From Bacteroidota bacterium (GTDB taxonomy: Bacteria > Bacteroidota > Bacteroidia > AKYH767-A > OLB10), in NCBI GenBank assembly GCA_016722525.1, contig JADKJB010000032.1, positions 186,001-250,000 on the forward strand: a DNA stretch of 64,000 nt, written 5' to 3'. The notes beneath the pieces are model-generated. The model saw nothing but the letters and a program-made list of their open reading frames with translations. It ran no database searches and had not been told where the DNA came from. Position numbers and translations under genes: made by a program. This document shows positions 50,358-59,722 of the stretch, in pieces; within the stretch, counting starts at the first letter, position 1, and the number at the start of each line of letters is the position of its first letter.

Positions 50358-53162
50358 TTAGCGTTGGCAAATATTTTTATAGGGACAATATTCGCAACGC
50401 TTGACATCTTCAGTTTGCGAAAAGGGAATTGAAGAATCATATATTTCATCCAACAATAAAGACAACCTTTCAGAAAAGGCATCAATGGTTGCTTGTTCAA
50501 CAGGCAAGCCGTTGCCAGGAAATAAGATGCCGCTTCCTAAACTTTTTGCAACGTAAAATCCGGTTTTAATAATCCTTGAAGGAAAGTTTTTATTGTATAA
50601 TAATGCATAAAATAATAATTGAAAGAGCGTTTTCTTTTTTGGATTAGAAAAAAGTTCTTCAATATCCTTGCTCTTCAGTTCAACCTTTCCTGTTTTGTAA
50701 TCAATTATGCGAATGATTCCTTCGCGTTCATCTACCCGATCAAATTTTCCAAATAGTCTAACTTCTGTTTTGTCTTTTCTATGAAGGGTGGCATTAAATT
50801 CACCTTCCAATTTTTCAATAGTAAAAGGCGCTTCATTTTTGTCCTGTAAAAGTATTTTTTTTACCAGCTCCTTTATTACTTCAGCCATCAATATATCTTC
50901 GCCTTCCAATTGCAAATAAGAAATGCCATATTCTCGTTTAATAGCTGCTTCAACTTCACTGTCGGATTTTAATAGTAATTGGTTAATTTCATCAGTAGTA
51001 ACCAACTCTAAACCTGAATAGAGTTTTTCGAGCGCACCATGAAAAATAGTACCAAATATATCAGCCTCAATTTTATCACTGCTTTCTTCTGCTTCTCTTA
51101 AATGAGCTATATATCTAAAGTAGTATTGAAGACTGCAATTGAGATAGGTGGTTAATGCTGAACTGGAAAATTTTTTCGGAAATTCAGATGTATCGCTGAT
51201 GAGGAATTTATTCAATTCAATATATACATCCTCGCTTTTTTTAATTGTAATTGGTTCAATAATTCCAGCATCAATAGAAGTGTTGATAGTGCTGAAACTA
51301 AGTTTTAGATGGTCTCCCATAACTCGCTGGAGTTCATGTTTGATTTGAAGAATAAATCTGCTTGGTTCACCTCCGCCAGTTTTGTTAACTTCCGAATTGT
51401 ATAGCAGATATATATTTTTCGCTTTATGAAGCAACCGATAAAAATGGTAAGAGAAGGATGCGTCTGCATCTTCAAAAGTGGGCAATCCAAATCCTTTTCG
51501 CAGAGAATAGGGAATAAATGAGCGATTACCTCCGGTTGCAGGAAGTATTCCTTCATTTGCATTTAAAATTATAATTGTTTCAAAATCAAGTCCCCTTGTT
51601 TCAAGAAATCCCATAATCTGAAGTCCCTTTACTGGTTCTCCTGTGAAAGGAATTTTTAGTCCCGACACACATTCAACAAGTAATTGCCAGGCTGTTGCCA
51701 CCGGAATTAATTCCAAATACCCTTCCAGTTGCTGGATGAGTTCACTGATCTCTGAAATAATAAACCCTATTATTGTGTCTTCAAAATGAGCTGTTTTTTC
51801 TTTAGTATGATCTCTTCCCTCCTGAATTTTACTCAATAGGGATACAATGTATTCAAATAAACCTGCACCCGATTTTATGCTTACAAACACCTCATTGACA
51901 AGTGTAAATCCATATAGGGAAGCAATCTTTTCTGAATCCATATAGTTGAATGGTTCTGAATTTCCCTGAATGAACGTATCTCCGGTGAAACCGGTTAACA
52001 AAGGGTGTTTCAATATCCGTGTTACATGTCGATGGTAAAATAAAATGGTGTTGTTGGTAGTTGTTTTTGAGAATTTATGTGCATCATGCAGGATACTAAT
52101 TAACTCTGAATATTGGCTCTGTTTCAACGGGTAACCCATGGTTACGTTTACCGGATCAATCTCGGGTGGCAACGAGTATAAAACAGGAAACAACATGTTT
52201 TCATCAGGCAATATAATGGCTGCCTTATTAATGTCCAGTTGGCCACTGGAGGTAAGTAACTGTAATAATTCTCCTGTATATTTTGCCTGGCCTGCTTTTA
52301 ACGGAACTCCTGTAATCTCTATTCGTTTTTCAACACCCGAAAAATGATTACCTATTCCGTTTGGGTAGCCTTTAAATAAACTGGATTTCCTAAAATAGTA
52401 GCCTGCTTCATGACTTAAATTGTCAATGTAGTAGTGATCACTATCCCAAAAAACATGAGCTTTTTTCTTCTCCGACAATAATCGAATCATATCCTCTTCA
52501 GCTCTTGAAAACCCATAAAACCCTGCAAAAATAAAATGATCCCACTTGCTTTCAAATTCATTTGATTTGAGCTTTTTTAGAAGGTCCCTATAGGCTTTTC
52601 CCTCGTAGGCAAGTCCTTTTGAATCAAGATTTTTGTTAAATTCTGAATAAATCTGGCTCAGTCTGTTCCAGTTTTTAGCAAATTCTTCCTGAAGTGTTGT
52701 AAGTTTATTGGTATTGAATGCGCTAAGGAATTCATTGATCCATTTCATTGAATCTGCATCTGGTAAAAAGGCAGCTTCAATTTTTCTGAGTTCGCTAATG
52801 TTAGTAAATATTCTTGTGGTTTCAGAAAGTTGCTTATCGATTTCATCAAAATCATTGATCAGCATTTGGCCCCAGGGATAAAATTTGCCGAAATCCTGAT
52901 CAGGCCAATGTTTTTTGTAAACGTCATACAACGCAAGAAGTAATGGTATTTCATCTGCTATTTGAAGGCTGCTGTGTTTGTTCACAAAATCTCCAATACC
53001 TAATATTCCCGGCGCAAACACTGGCTTCTCCTGTTTTTCAGCAAGCCTTTTCCTGAATATTAAACAGGCGCGCCGGGTAGGAAAAATAACACAAACTTTT
53101 CTGTAGTCGGTTCCAAATTGCTGGTCGATTTGCTCAATGATGGTATCAATAAAAGTGATCAT
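50358..53162 (-). CDS. PD-(D/E)XK nuclease, AddB-like
   Basis: This 934-residue protein resembles the AddB subunit of RecBCD-type helicase-nucleases. The helicase-like N-terminal part keeps VCVIFPTRRACLIFRKRLAE in place of a classical Walker A, and has IILNANEGILPATGG. The C-terminal PD-(D/E)XK domain has GTIFHGALEKLY and RIIDYKTGKVEL (about residue 820). Four cysteines, one in LNCSLQYYFRYI and three in CEYCPYKNIC at the end, match the iron-sulphur staple of AddB nucleases. It probably processes double-strand DNA ends. An AddA-type helicase partner is not in the window. Confidence 0.88.
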   Translation of the reverse strand: MITFIDTIIEQIDQQFGTDYRKVCVIFPTRRACLIFRKRLAEKQEKPVFAPGILGIGDFVNKHSSLQIADEIPLLLALYDVYKKHWPDQDFGKFYPWGQMLINDFDEIDKQLSETTRIFTNISELRKIEAAFLPDADSMKWINEFLSAFNTNKLTTLQEEFAKNWNRLSQIYSEFNKNLDSKGLAYEGKAYRDLLKKLKSNEFESKWDHFIFAGFYGFSRAEEDMIRLLSEKKKAHVFWDSDHYYIDNLSHEAGYYFRKSSLFKGYPNGIGNHFSGVEKRIEITGVPLKAGQAKYTGELLQLLTSSGQLDINKAAIILPDENMLFPVLYSLPPEIDPVNVTMGYPLKQSQYSELISILHDAHKFSKTTTNNTILFYHRHVTRILKHPLLTGFTGDTFIQGNSEPFNYMDSEKIASLYGFTLVNEVFVSIKSGAGLFEYIVSLLSKIQEGRDHTKEKTAHFEDTIIGFIISEISELIQQLEGYLELIPVATAWQLLVECVSGLKIPFTGEPVKGLQIMGFLETRGLDFETIIILNANEGILPATGGNRSFIPYSLRKGFGLPTFEDADASFSYHFYRLLHKAKNIYLLYNSEVNKTGGGEPSRFILQIKHELQRVMGDHLKLSFSTINTSIDAGIIEPITIKKSEDVYIELNKFLISDTSEFPKKFSSSALTTYLNCSLQYYFRYIAHLREAEESSDKIEADIFGTIFHGALEKLYSGLELVTTDEINQLLLKSDSEVEAAIKREYGISYLQLEGEDILMAEVIKELVKKILLQDKNEAPFTIEKLEGEFNATLHRKDKTEVRLFGKFDRVDEREGIIRIIDYKTGKVELKSKDIEELFSNPKKKTLFQLLFYALLYNKNFPSRIIKTGFYVAKSLGSGILFPGNGLPVEQATIDAFSERLSLLLDEIYDSSIPFSQTEDVKRCEYCPYKNICQR

Positions 53163-53286
53163 GAAAATGGATGGTAAAAGATGGTTAGTTGGATTTTTGC
53201 AACCGCTAAGTTGATAAATTTATTGTTGAAAACACATTAAGAAGTGAGAAATATTGAATCGTTTGTGGCTGTAATTTTAAACCAAT

Positions 53287-54791
53287 ATGAACAAACCGCT
53301 ATCTATTCAAATTTTTGTAGTTCTGTTATCCCTTTCGTTTGTAACAAATAGTGCAGCGCTTCCTTGCCATGAAGTGGTTGGTTATTATGCCGGATGGAAA
53401 TGGTATAAACGAAATAAACTCGTCAATCCTGAAACCATTGATTATTCCAAATACACTATAATTAATTATGCTTTTTTTAAACCACTGGAAGATGGTACCG
53501 TAATAGAAGGCGATGCTTGGGCAGATAAAAATATTTTATTAGGTGTTGAATCAAAAAAAGCAGGATCGGCATTGAATGAAATAAAATCATCCCTGGTTTA
53601 CCAAGCGCATTTGAATGATGTGAAAGTTATTGCATCAGTAGGAGGGTGGACCTATTCTTCTGTTTTCCCCCAAATTGCTGCAGACCCTGCCAAAAGAAAA
53701 CAATTTGCTGTTTCGTGCATTCAGCTGCTGAAAAAGTATAATCTCGATGGAATTGATATTGATTGGGAATACCCGGGTCATAAGGCTCATAATGGAACCT
53801 TGGACGATAAACAAAACTTTACGCTGCTCTTACGAATACTTAAAGTATATCTTGATGAATATAGTGTTGCTATTAACCGAAAAATGTATCTTACTGCTGC
53901 ATTCGGTCCGGCCCCTAATCACATGGAACAAATAGAATGGGATCAGGTTGTGCCCTTGCTGGATATTGTTAATCTAATGTCGTATAATTATTATGGAGCA
54001 TGGGATCCGTAACGAATCATAATGCTCCTATTTATAAACCCCATGAAGGTAATGCTGCTTATAATATTCATGCATCTATTTCTCAACTTATTGAAATTTA
54101 TAAGGTGCCTTCCGATAAAATTACTTTAGGTTTGGCTTTTTATGGTCGCTCGGTAACCATGAACAATAATGATGGCTTACACAGTCGCTCAAATGGACTT
54201 GCAGATGCACTAACTTTTCCTGAGGAGAAAGGAACCCCCTCTTATTATAACATTGTTTCGAAATCGAAATTGTTCAATCGAAATTGGGATGAATCGGCTC
54301 AGGTTCCTTACCTGACCGGAAAAAATGGTTTGCTTTCTTTTGTATCTTTTGATGATCCTGAATCTATTACCCTCAAAGCAATTTATGCATTAGAAAATAA
54401 TCTCAAAGGTGTTGTCATCTGGGATATTTCTGGTGACTATATTGAAACTTTCCCTGGATCCGGTTTAATCTCTGAAACGCCTCTTTGTGATGCTATTAAG
54501 AAGGCATTCTGCGATTCGCAATTCCTTGTCAAACATGCCAATGACGACAATGATCCCGGTTTAATGGCCTTCCCTAATCCTTTCCGTTCCGAAATTGAAA
54601 TTTCCTGGAATAGTGAATTCATAGCTAGTGAATTAAAAGTAGTGAATGGGGCCGGACAGGTGGTTTTTCAGACTTTTTCTAACCTTTTTGGTGATTTAAA
54701 ACTGAATACTTCTGAATGGACACCAGGAATTTATTTTATTAGTCTGACTGCTCCAGGAAAAGCCAATCTGGTAAAAGTGCTAAAATTGTAA
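53287..54791 (+). CDS. GH18 chitinase, T9SS cargo, frameshifted
   Basis: This is a reconstructed 501-residue secreted glycoside hydrolase family 18 enzyme. A signal peptide (IFVVLLSLSFVTNSAALPC) precedes the barrel, which starts VVGYYAGWKWYKRNK and has SVGGW. The catalytic DxxDxDxE motif is in LDGIDIDWEYPG (D154, D157, D159, E161). After MSYNYYGAWDP the frame breaks: one G is missing at 54009-54010, and restoring it gives WDPVTNHNAPIYKPHEG. The end has GVVIWDISGDY, then a T9SS type A sorting domain (AFPNPFRSEIEISW to LVKVLKL). Open parts are 53287-54012 and 54000-54791. It should cleave chitin or related N-acetylglucosamine polymers outside the cell. Confidence 0.93.
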
Positions 54792-54862
54792 AATCTTCCA
54801 ATTTTATCCATACTGATCTGCAGATTTATTATTTTTGATTTTCCAATAAAAATTATAAAATT

Positions 54863-55444
54863 ATGTATCGGCTTGCTGTAGGAATTGGTGTTGTTTTTCT
54901 CTTAACTTTAAACGGATGCAGTCCAAAATCCAACCCTGAATCCAAATCAGCAGCGCCATCTTGGCTTGTTAATGGAAAACTATGTTATTGGAGAGATACC
55001 GATACGCTCAAGCAAAAATTGAATTGTAATGATAGAATTTTCCCCACCTCTTATCGGATACTTGATTCCAATTATCCTGAATTGAAAAAATTATTGGTAA
55101 AAGAAGGTAGCACTCCCGGTGAATTAGCACCAGATACCATTGCAATTGACATTCCTATGCCCGATGGATCATGGGAACCTTTTAAGATAAACCAGGTTCA
55201 GGTGATGGCAAAAGAGCTGGCTGCCAAATATCCCGATATAAAAACATATTCAGGCAAAAGTCAAATTTATCCTTCTGATAATATCCGTCTTGATATCTCT
55301 TCAAAAGGTGTTAGAGTGATGATTCTTTCTACACGTGGCAGTATTATGATTGATCCCTATTGCAACAATGATGAATTTCATGTTATCAGTTATTTCCGGA
55401 AAAATTTGCCAGAAAACTCTAAAGAGGATTTTGAAAGAAACTGA
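54863..55444 (+). CDS. Lipoprotein homologous to the propeptide of the adjacent reprolysin-like protease
   Basis: This is a 193-residue lipoprotein (MYRLAVGIGVVFLLTLNGC; lipid-anchored Cys19). Residues about 90-185 align with the prodomain (about 75-175) of the protease encoded next: IDIPMPDGSWEPFKI against VSIPMPDGTFQDFRV, ELAAKYPDIKTYSG against DLAARYPDIETYSG, and VMILSTRGSIMIDPY against AMILSATGSVYIDPY. No protease domain follows. Family knowledge says such propeptides keep metalloproteases latent and assist folding. A stand-alone, membrane-anchored copy could be an inhibitor or chaperone of the protease, or a remnant of a duplicated protease; the inhibitor role is inference. A 617-bp gap with a repeat array separates it from the protease gene. 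Confidence 0.85.
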   Translation: MYRLAVGIGVVFLLTLNGCSPKSNPESKSAAPSWLVNGKLCYWRDTDTLKQKLNCNDRIFPTSYRILDSNYPELKKLLVKEGSTPGELAPDTIAIDIPMPDGSWEPFKINQVQVMAKELAAKYPDIKTYSGKSQIYPSDNIRLDISSKGVRVMILSTRGSIMIDPYCNNDEFHVISYFRKNLPENSKEDFERN

Positions 55445-56061
55445 ACAGAATATAACATAACTTAAAAGGTATAAACAACCAATTCCGGCCTAAGAAATTT
55501 ATAACAGAGAAAGCTGTTTTAATTATCAGATAATCAGGTAACATCATTTCTATGCTTCAATTCGATCAAATAGAATCAAATCAAATCAAACCCGGCATAC
55601 AAGCCCCCAATAAAAGTTCAACTAACTCCATCCTTCAGACCAGTGCATACGAATCAAAAAGGCCTTCAAGCCCAATAAAAAAGTTTAACTAATTCCAGCC
55701 TTCAGGCCAGTGCAAACGAATCAAAAAAAAGGCCTTTAGGCCCCCCCCCCAAAAAAGTGTAACTAACTCCTGCCTTCAAGCCGGAGTAAACGAATCAAAA
55801 AAGGCCTTCAGGCCCCCAAAAAAAGTGTAACTAACTCCGACCTTCAAGCCTGAGTAAACGAATCAAAAAACGGCCTTCAGGCCCCCCCCAAAAGTTTAAC
55901 TAACTCCGGCCTTCAGGCCGGAGCATAAAAATCAATAAAATCGGGCTTCAGCCCCAGTAACGAATTCCTGTTAAGGAAATTATCTATCTCCTTATCATTT
56001 TAGTTTCATTGAGTCAACAATTACTCTCGCATAAATTATTTATTAATTAAAAACACCAACC
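55445..56061 (+). other. Long intergenic region with a tandem palindromic repeat array
   Basis: These 617 bp between the lipoprotein and protease genes contain no supported gene. The middle part (55590-55950) is a repeat array described separately. The last 110 bp are AT-rich and probably carry the protease promoter, but no clear TAnnTTTG box is seen there. Confidence 0.7.
55590..55950 (+). repeat. Five-copy tandem repeat of ~68-74 bp with GGCC-TTCA-GGCC palindromes
   Basis: Units begin with a GTKTAACTAACTCC-like start at 55615, 55683, 55757, 55825 and 55894 (spacing 68, 74, 68, 69 bp). Each has two dyads. The first is like CTCCGGCCTTCAGGCCGGAG (perfect 9-bp arms at 55904-55923). The second is like GGCCTTCAGGCC, between a poly-A and a poly-C run (10 C at 55741-55750). 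ACGAATCAAAAAA joins them. Arms vary between copies with some compensating changes. Confidence 0.88.
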
Positions 56062-58305
56062 ATGTCATCTCACAAAAAAATCATTTTATTGGTTATTCTT
56101 TCATTAGCTGTATTCAAATTGCATGCAAAAGATGGCCGAAATGCCTGGACTCCCATTTCAAATGAAAGGGTACAATATTTAGGCGAAAGACTAATTAACC
56201 CGATAAGTTACCTGAGTTATCACTTGCAGCAGGGATTAATTTATGATGCCTTTAAGATGGCTCCTGTTGAAACGCCTGAGAGCAATCGTATTTCGCATGT
56301 AATTGTAAGTATACCAATGCCAGATGGCACATTTCAGGATTTTAGAGTGATGCGATCAGAGGTAATGCATCCTGATTTAGCTGCAAGATACCCTGATATC
56401 GAAACTTATTCTGGACAAGGAATAACTGATCCATCAGCTTCAGCAAAATTTGATTTCACCCAATTCGGGTTTCACGCCATGATACTTTCTGCAACTGGAA
56501 GTGTTTACATCGATCCTTACAGCCAACAGGATCAACAGCATTACATGGTATATTATAAAAAAGATTTTGTCACAACTAAAGACTTTGTTTGTCTTTCTGA
56601 AGGAGGACCTTCAATGATAGAGCAGGAACATGCAGGATTAGGAAATTCAGCAATAAATAAATCAGTGGGTCCCGAGTTAAAAACCTATCGTTTAGCAATG
56701 GCTGCCACTGGTGAATACACATCTTTTCATGGAGGTACTGTTGGAGGGGCACTTGCAGCAATTGTAACTTCAGTGAATCGTGTTACCGGAGTTTATGAAA
56801 GAGAGTTTGCAATTCGATTAGTACTAATTGCCAACACCGATACGCTTATTTTTACAAATGCAGCAACAGATCCATACACTAATAATGATGGAGGTATCAT
56901 GTTAGGTCAGAATCAAACTACTTGTATGGCAAGAATTGGTGGAGCAAATTTTGATATCGGTCATGTTTTTAGTACCGGAGGTGGTGGTATTGCAGGATTA
57001 GGGGTGGTTTGTTTCTTTTCTCAAAAAGCACATGGTGTAACCGGATCCTCTTCACCAATCGGTGATCCTTTTGACATCGATTATGTTGCACATGAAATCG
57101 GTCATCAATTTGGAGGGAATCATACTTTTAATTGCGAAGTAGGAGCATGTCAGGGAAATAGGTCTTTCACAACCGCATATGAACCTGGTAGCGGAAGCAC
57201 CATCATGGCATATGCCGGAATATGTGGAAACAACAATTTGCAAAGCAATAGCGACGATTACTTTCACACCAAAAGTTTTGATGAAATAATAGTTTATACC
57301 ACCACCGGAATTGGTGCAAATTGTCCTGTAGTAACTACTACTTCTAACAATGCTCCGGTAATTAATCCGGGTGCTAACTATATAATTCCTTATCTTACTC
57401 CGTTTCGACTTACCGGTGATGCTACCGATCCTGATGGCGATCCTGTAACTTATTGTTGGGAGCAATTCAACCTTGGCCCGGGAGGTTCATGGAATGCTCC
57501 TGTATCGAATGCTCCAATTTTTAGATCTTTTGATCCTACTTCCAATCCAGTTAGATTATTTCCCAAACTGAGTAATATTCTAAGCAATACCCAAACTATT
57601 GGTGAAGTAAAACCATCTTATGCAAGAATTTTACAATTTAAATTGACCGCTCGTGATAATCGTTTGAATGGAGGAGGTGTCACTAATATGGATACTCCAA
57701 TGCAAGTTGAAGTGATCAATACAGGACAAGCTTTTGCAGTTACTTCTCCTAATGTGACTGGCATTGTTTGGAGTGCAGGGGGGATTGAAACAGTTACCTG
57801 GGATATAGGAGGTAGCGATGTTGCACCAATAAATACTCCTTTGGTTAATATTTTGTTATCCACTGATGGTGGTCAAACTTTCCCGACAGTATTGGCTTCA
57901 CAAGTTCCAAATAACGGATCCTTTAATGTCAATGTTCCCAATACTCCAACTACCACAGCACGAGTAATGGTAGAAGGCGATGGAAATATATTCTTTGATA
58001 TCAATGATAAAAATTTCGAAATTGGATTTGTTGGTATTGCTGAAAATTCAAACTCAGCAGGCGTGTATATTAAACCCAATCCGGCAAAAGAAAGCTTTGA
58101 GTTTATTTTAAAAGATGTTTCATTGCTTGCGAATGAATCGAATGTATTTGAAATTTCTGATATGACAGGAAGGTTAATTAAATCAGAAAAAATTGTTTCC
58201 ACCCGACAAATTATACAACTCAATGCAATCCCTTCTGGCTTGTATTTGTTTCGCTTCATGAACTCGGATGGAGTGCTAAAGACTGGCAAATTGTTGGTTC
58301 AATAA
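56062..58305 (+). CDS. Reprolysin-like zinc metalloprotease, T9SS cargo
   Basis: This is a 747-residue secreted metzincin. After a signal peptide (IILLVILSLAVFKLHA) comes a prodomain (about 40-180) with IPMPDGTFQDF, ARYPDIETYSG and MILSATGSVYIDPY. The catalytic domain has HEIGHQFGGNHTFN (zinc ligands H344, H348, H354; Glu345) and the Met-turn GSTIMAYAGICG. A beta-sandwich region follows (GDATDPDGDPVTYCWEQ), and the end is a T9SS type A sorting domain (YIKPNPAKESFEFIL to TGKLLVQ). It probably degrades proteins outside the cell after propeptide removal. The preceding lipoprotein carries a homologous propeptide region. Confidence 0.93.
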   Translation: MSSHKKIILLVILSLAVFKLHAKDGRNAWTPISNERVQYLGERLINPISYLSYHLQQGLIYDAFKMAPVETPESNRISHVIVSIPMPDGTFQDFRVMRSEVMHPDLAARYPDIETYSGQGITDPSASAKFDFTQFGFHAMILSATGSVYIDPYSQQDQQHYMVYYKKDFVTTKDFVCLSEGGPSMIEQEHAGLGNSAINKSVGPELKTYRLAMAATGEYTSFHGGTVGGALAAIVTSVNRVTGVYEREFAIRLVLIANTDTLIFTNAATDPYTNNDGGIMLGQNQTTCMARIGGANFDIGHVFSTGGGGIAGLGVVCFFSQKAHGVTGSSSPIGDPFDIDYVAHEIGHQFGGNHTFNCEVGACQGNRSFTTAYEPGSGSTIMAYAGICGNNNLQSNSDDYFHTKSFDEIIVYTTTGIGANCPVVTTTSNNAPVINPGANYIIPYLTPFRLTGDATDPDGDPVTYCWEQFNLGPGGSWNAPVSNAPIFRSFDPTSNPVRLFPKLSNILSNTQTIGEVKPSYARILQFKLTARDNRLNGGGVTNMDTPMQVEVINTGQAFAVTSPNVTGIVWSAGGIETVTWDIGGSDVAPINTPLVNILLSTDGGQTFPTVLASQVPNNGSFNVNVPNTPTTTARVMVEGDGNIFFDINDKNFEIGFVGIAENSNSAGVYIKPNPAKESFEFILKDVSLLANESNVFEISDMTGRLIKSEKIVSTRQIIQLNAIPSGLYLFRFMNSDGVLKTGKLLVQ

Positions 58306-58482
58306 GATGTGGAAAAAATCAAGGGTTGATTTATAGAGTAACAGGTTCTGTATCCCACTGATTCATTTTGTCCGGATGGATGCTTGTTATTCGCTCAAAT
58401 TGGAAGGTGTGTAAACATCTCTTTTTTAATCAATTAGGATGAGCTATTAAGATTCAATTATATACTAACATGTTATCAAATA

Positions 58483-58515
58483 AAAAGAGTGGAACATTTG
58501 TTCCACCTCTTTTAT
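58483..58515. terminator. Bidirectional hairpin terminator
   Basis: AAAAAGAGTGGAAC at 58483-58496 pairs with GTTCCACCTCTTTT at about 58499-58513, with one bulged C. A-rich and T-rich flanks on both sides would serve both strands. It lies between the convergent protease and coiled-coil lipoprotein genes, closer to the latter. Confidence 0.75.
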
Positions 58516-58569
58516 TACTACTTAAATAACTTTACTAAATCTTTACTATTTAAGAATAGCTCATTTTCT

Positions 58570-59448
58570 TTATTTGGTCATTACAACCAGGTACTTACTT
58601 GTACTCCAGAACTTCTCAGCATCTGTTATTTTGATTTCACTTACTTTGTCATTTTGCTTTTCGATAGTATAAGAGCCAGAAGGGTGATTGGTAACCAATT
58701 TAGCGTCTTTAATGTTATCCAATGGAATATTTGTAAGTTGAGTAATATCTACCGATTTGAAAGCTTCAGAATTTAACTGTGTGGAAAGTTTTTCTTCCTT
58801 ACCTAAACCTAAGAAACCACCTTCTTTAGTTACAACATTCTCATCGCGAAGTTTTTTGTAGTTACCTACTGCAACATATCCAGTATTCATTTTGGTAGTT
58901 TGTCTTGCAATTACATCAGTATTGACTGAATCTTTTGTTGATAATGAAGCAACAGTTCCATTCAAGCTTTGAACTTGGGTATTCAGTGCCAACAACTGAT
59001 CATTAAGCACCACCATTTGAGAATCTTTTGCAGCAATTTGAATGTTTAATGCAGCAATCATTTTGTCGAATTTACCCAATTTGAAATTAGATTGCTTTAA
59101 TTTTTTATTCAATTCTTCAGTCTTAGCTTTACTTTCTTCAACTAATTGCTTAATAGCTGCAATTTCAGATTGAATACGCTCTTTTGCGTTCACATTCATT
59201 TCAGTTTTGTCACCTGCTTCAACTTTAATTGCATCTTGTTTTGCAGTGATTTCTGATAGTGTTCCTTCGATTTCATCAAATGAAGTGATAAACTCTTCGA
59301 TTGACTTGTCTTTTGTACTTGAAACAGCCAGAATAGAATCTTTAGTAGCTGTCATTTGAGCCAATTCATCTTTGTAATTTTCACAACCTGTTGTTAAAGC
59401 ACCAATCGCAAGAAAGCCGCCTAACACTAATTTTTGAACGTTTTTCAT
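58570..59448 (-). CDS. Coiled-coil lipoprotein of unknown function
   Basis: The product is 292 residues from the start at 59448 (MKNVQKLVLGGFLAIGALTT followed by the lipid-anchored Cys22); the open frame extends to 59532 but the added residues precede the signal. Residues about 28-185 form a long Lys/Glu/Ser-rich coiled coil (for example AAIKQLVEESKAKTEELNKK, VLNDQLLALNTQVQSLNGTV). The C-terminal 100 residues are mixed alpha/beta (TGYVAVGNYKKLRDENVVTK, GGFLGLGKEEKL, FWSTSKYLVVMTK). The architecture resembles other Bacteroidota periplasmic coiled-coil lipoproteins, possibly spanning the envelope. No specific function is inferred. Confidence 0.85.
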   Translation of the reverse strand: MKNVQKLVLGGFLAIGALTTGCENYKDELAQMTATKDSILAVSSTKDKSIEEFITSFDEIEGTLSEITAKQDAIKVEAGDKTEMNVNAKERIQSEIAAIKQLVEESKAKTEELNKKLKQSNFKLGKFDKMIAALNIQIAAKDSQMVVLNDQLLALNTQVQSLNGTVASLSTKDSVNTDVIARQTTKMNTGYVAVGNYKKLRDENVVTKEGGFLGLGKEEKLSTQLNSEAFKSVDITQLTNIPLDNIKDAKLVTNHPSGSYTIEKQNDKVSEIKITDAEKFWSTSKYLVVMTK

Positions 59449-59722
59449 ATTTTTTATATTTTTAGAGGGTTTGTTCTGACGGGTCGTATCTAATATCCAT
59501 GCCATGACCAACTCGAAACCTGGTTTTTGCAATTTTTATGAACAAATTATGTATGTAAAAAATTGATTATAAAGTAGATAGTTGATGTTAATAAGTTCTG
59601 ATTCTCCTTTTTAATACCCAAATTTGACTGCTATGTTTTCCCAAAATGAAACAGTTTTCAATGAAATTTTCCCAAAATGAAACCGTTATGTTACCTTAGC
59701 ACCTCAGAAAGGGCAAACAAAA

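Noticed and set aside
55590..55950. CRISPR array
   Set aside because: There are no unique spacers: the whole 68-74 bp unit repeats, spacing varies, and no cas genes are nearby.
58489..58776. Open frame antisense to the 3' end of the coiled-coil lipoprotein gene
   Set aside because: It runs over the terminator hairpin and the opposite strand of a convincing gene, and its translation has no recognisable feature.
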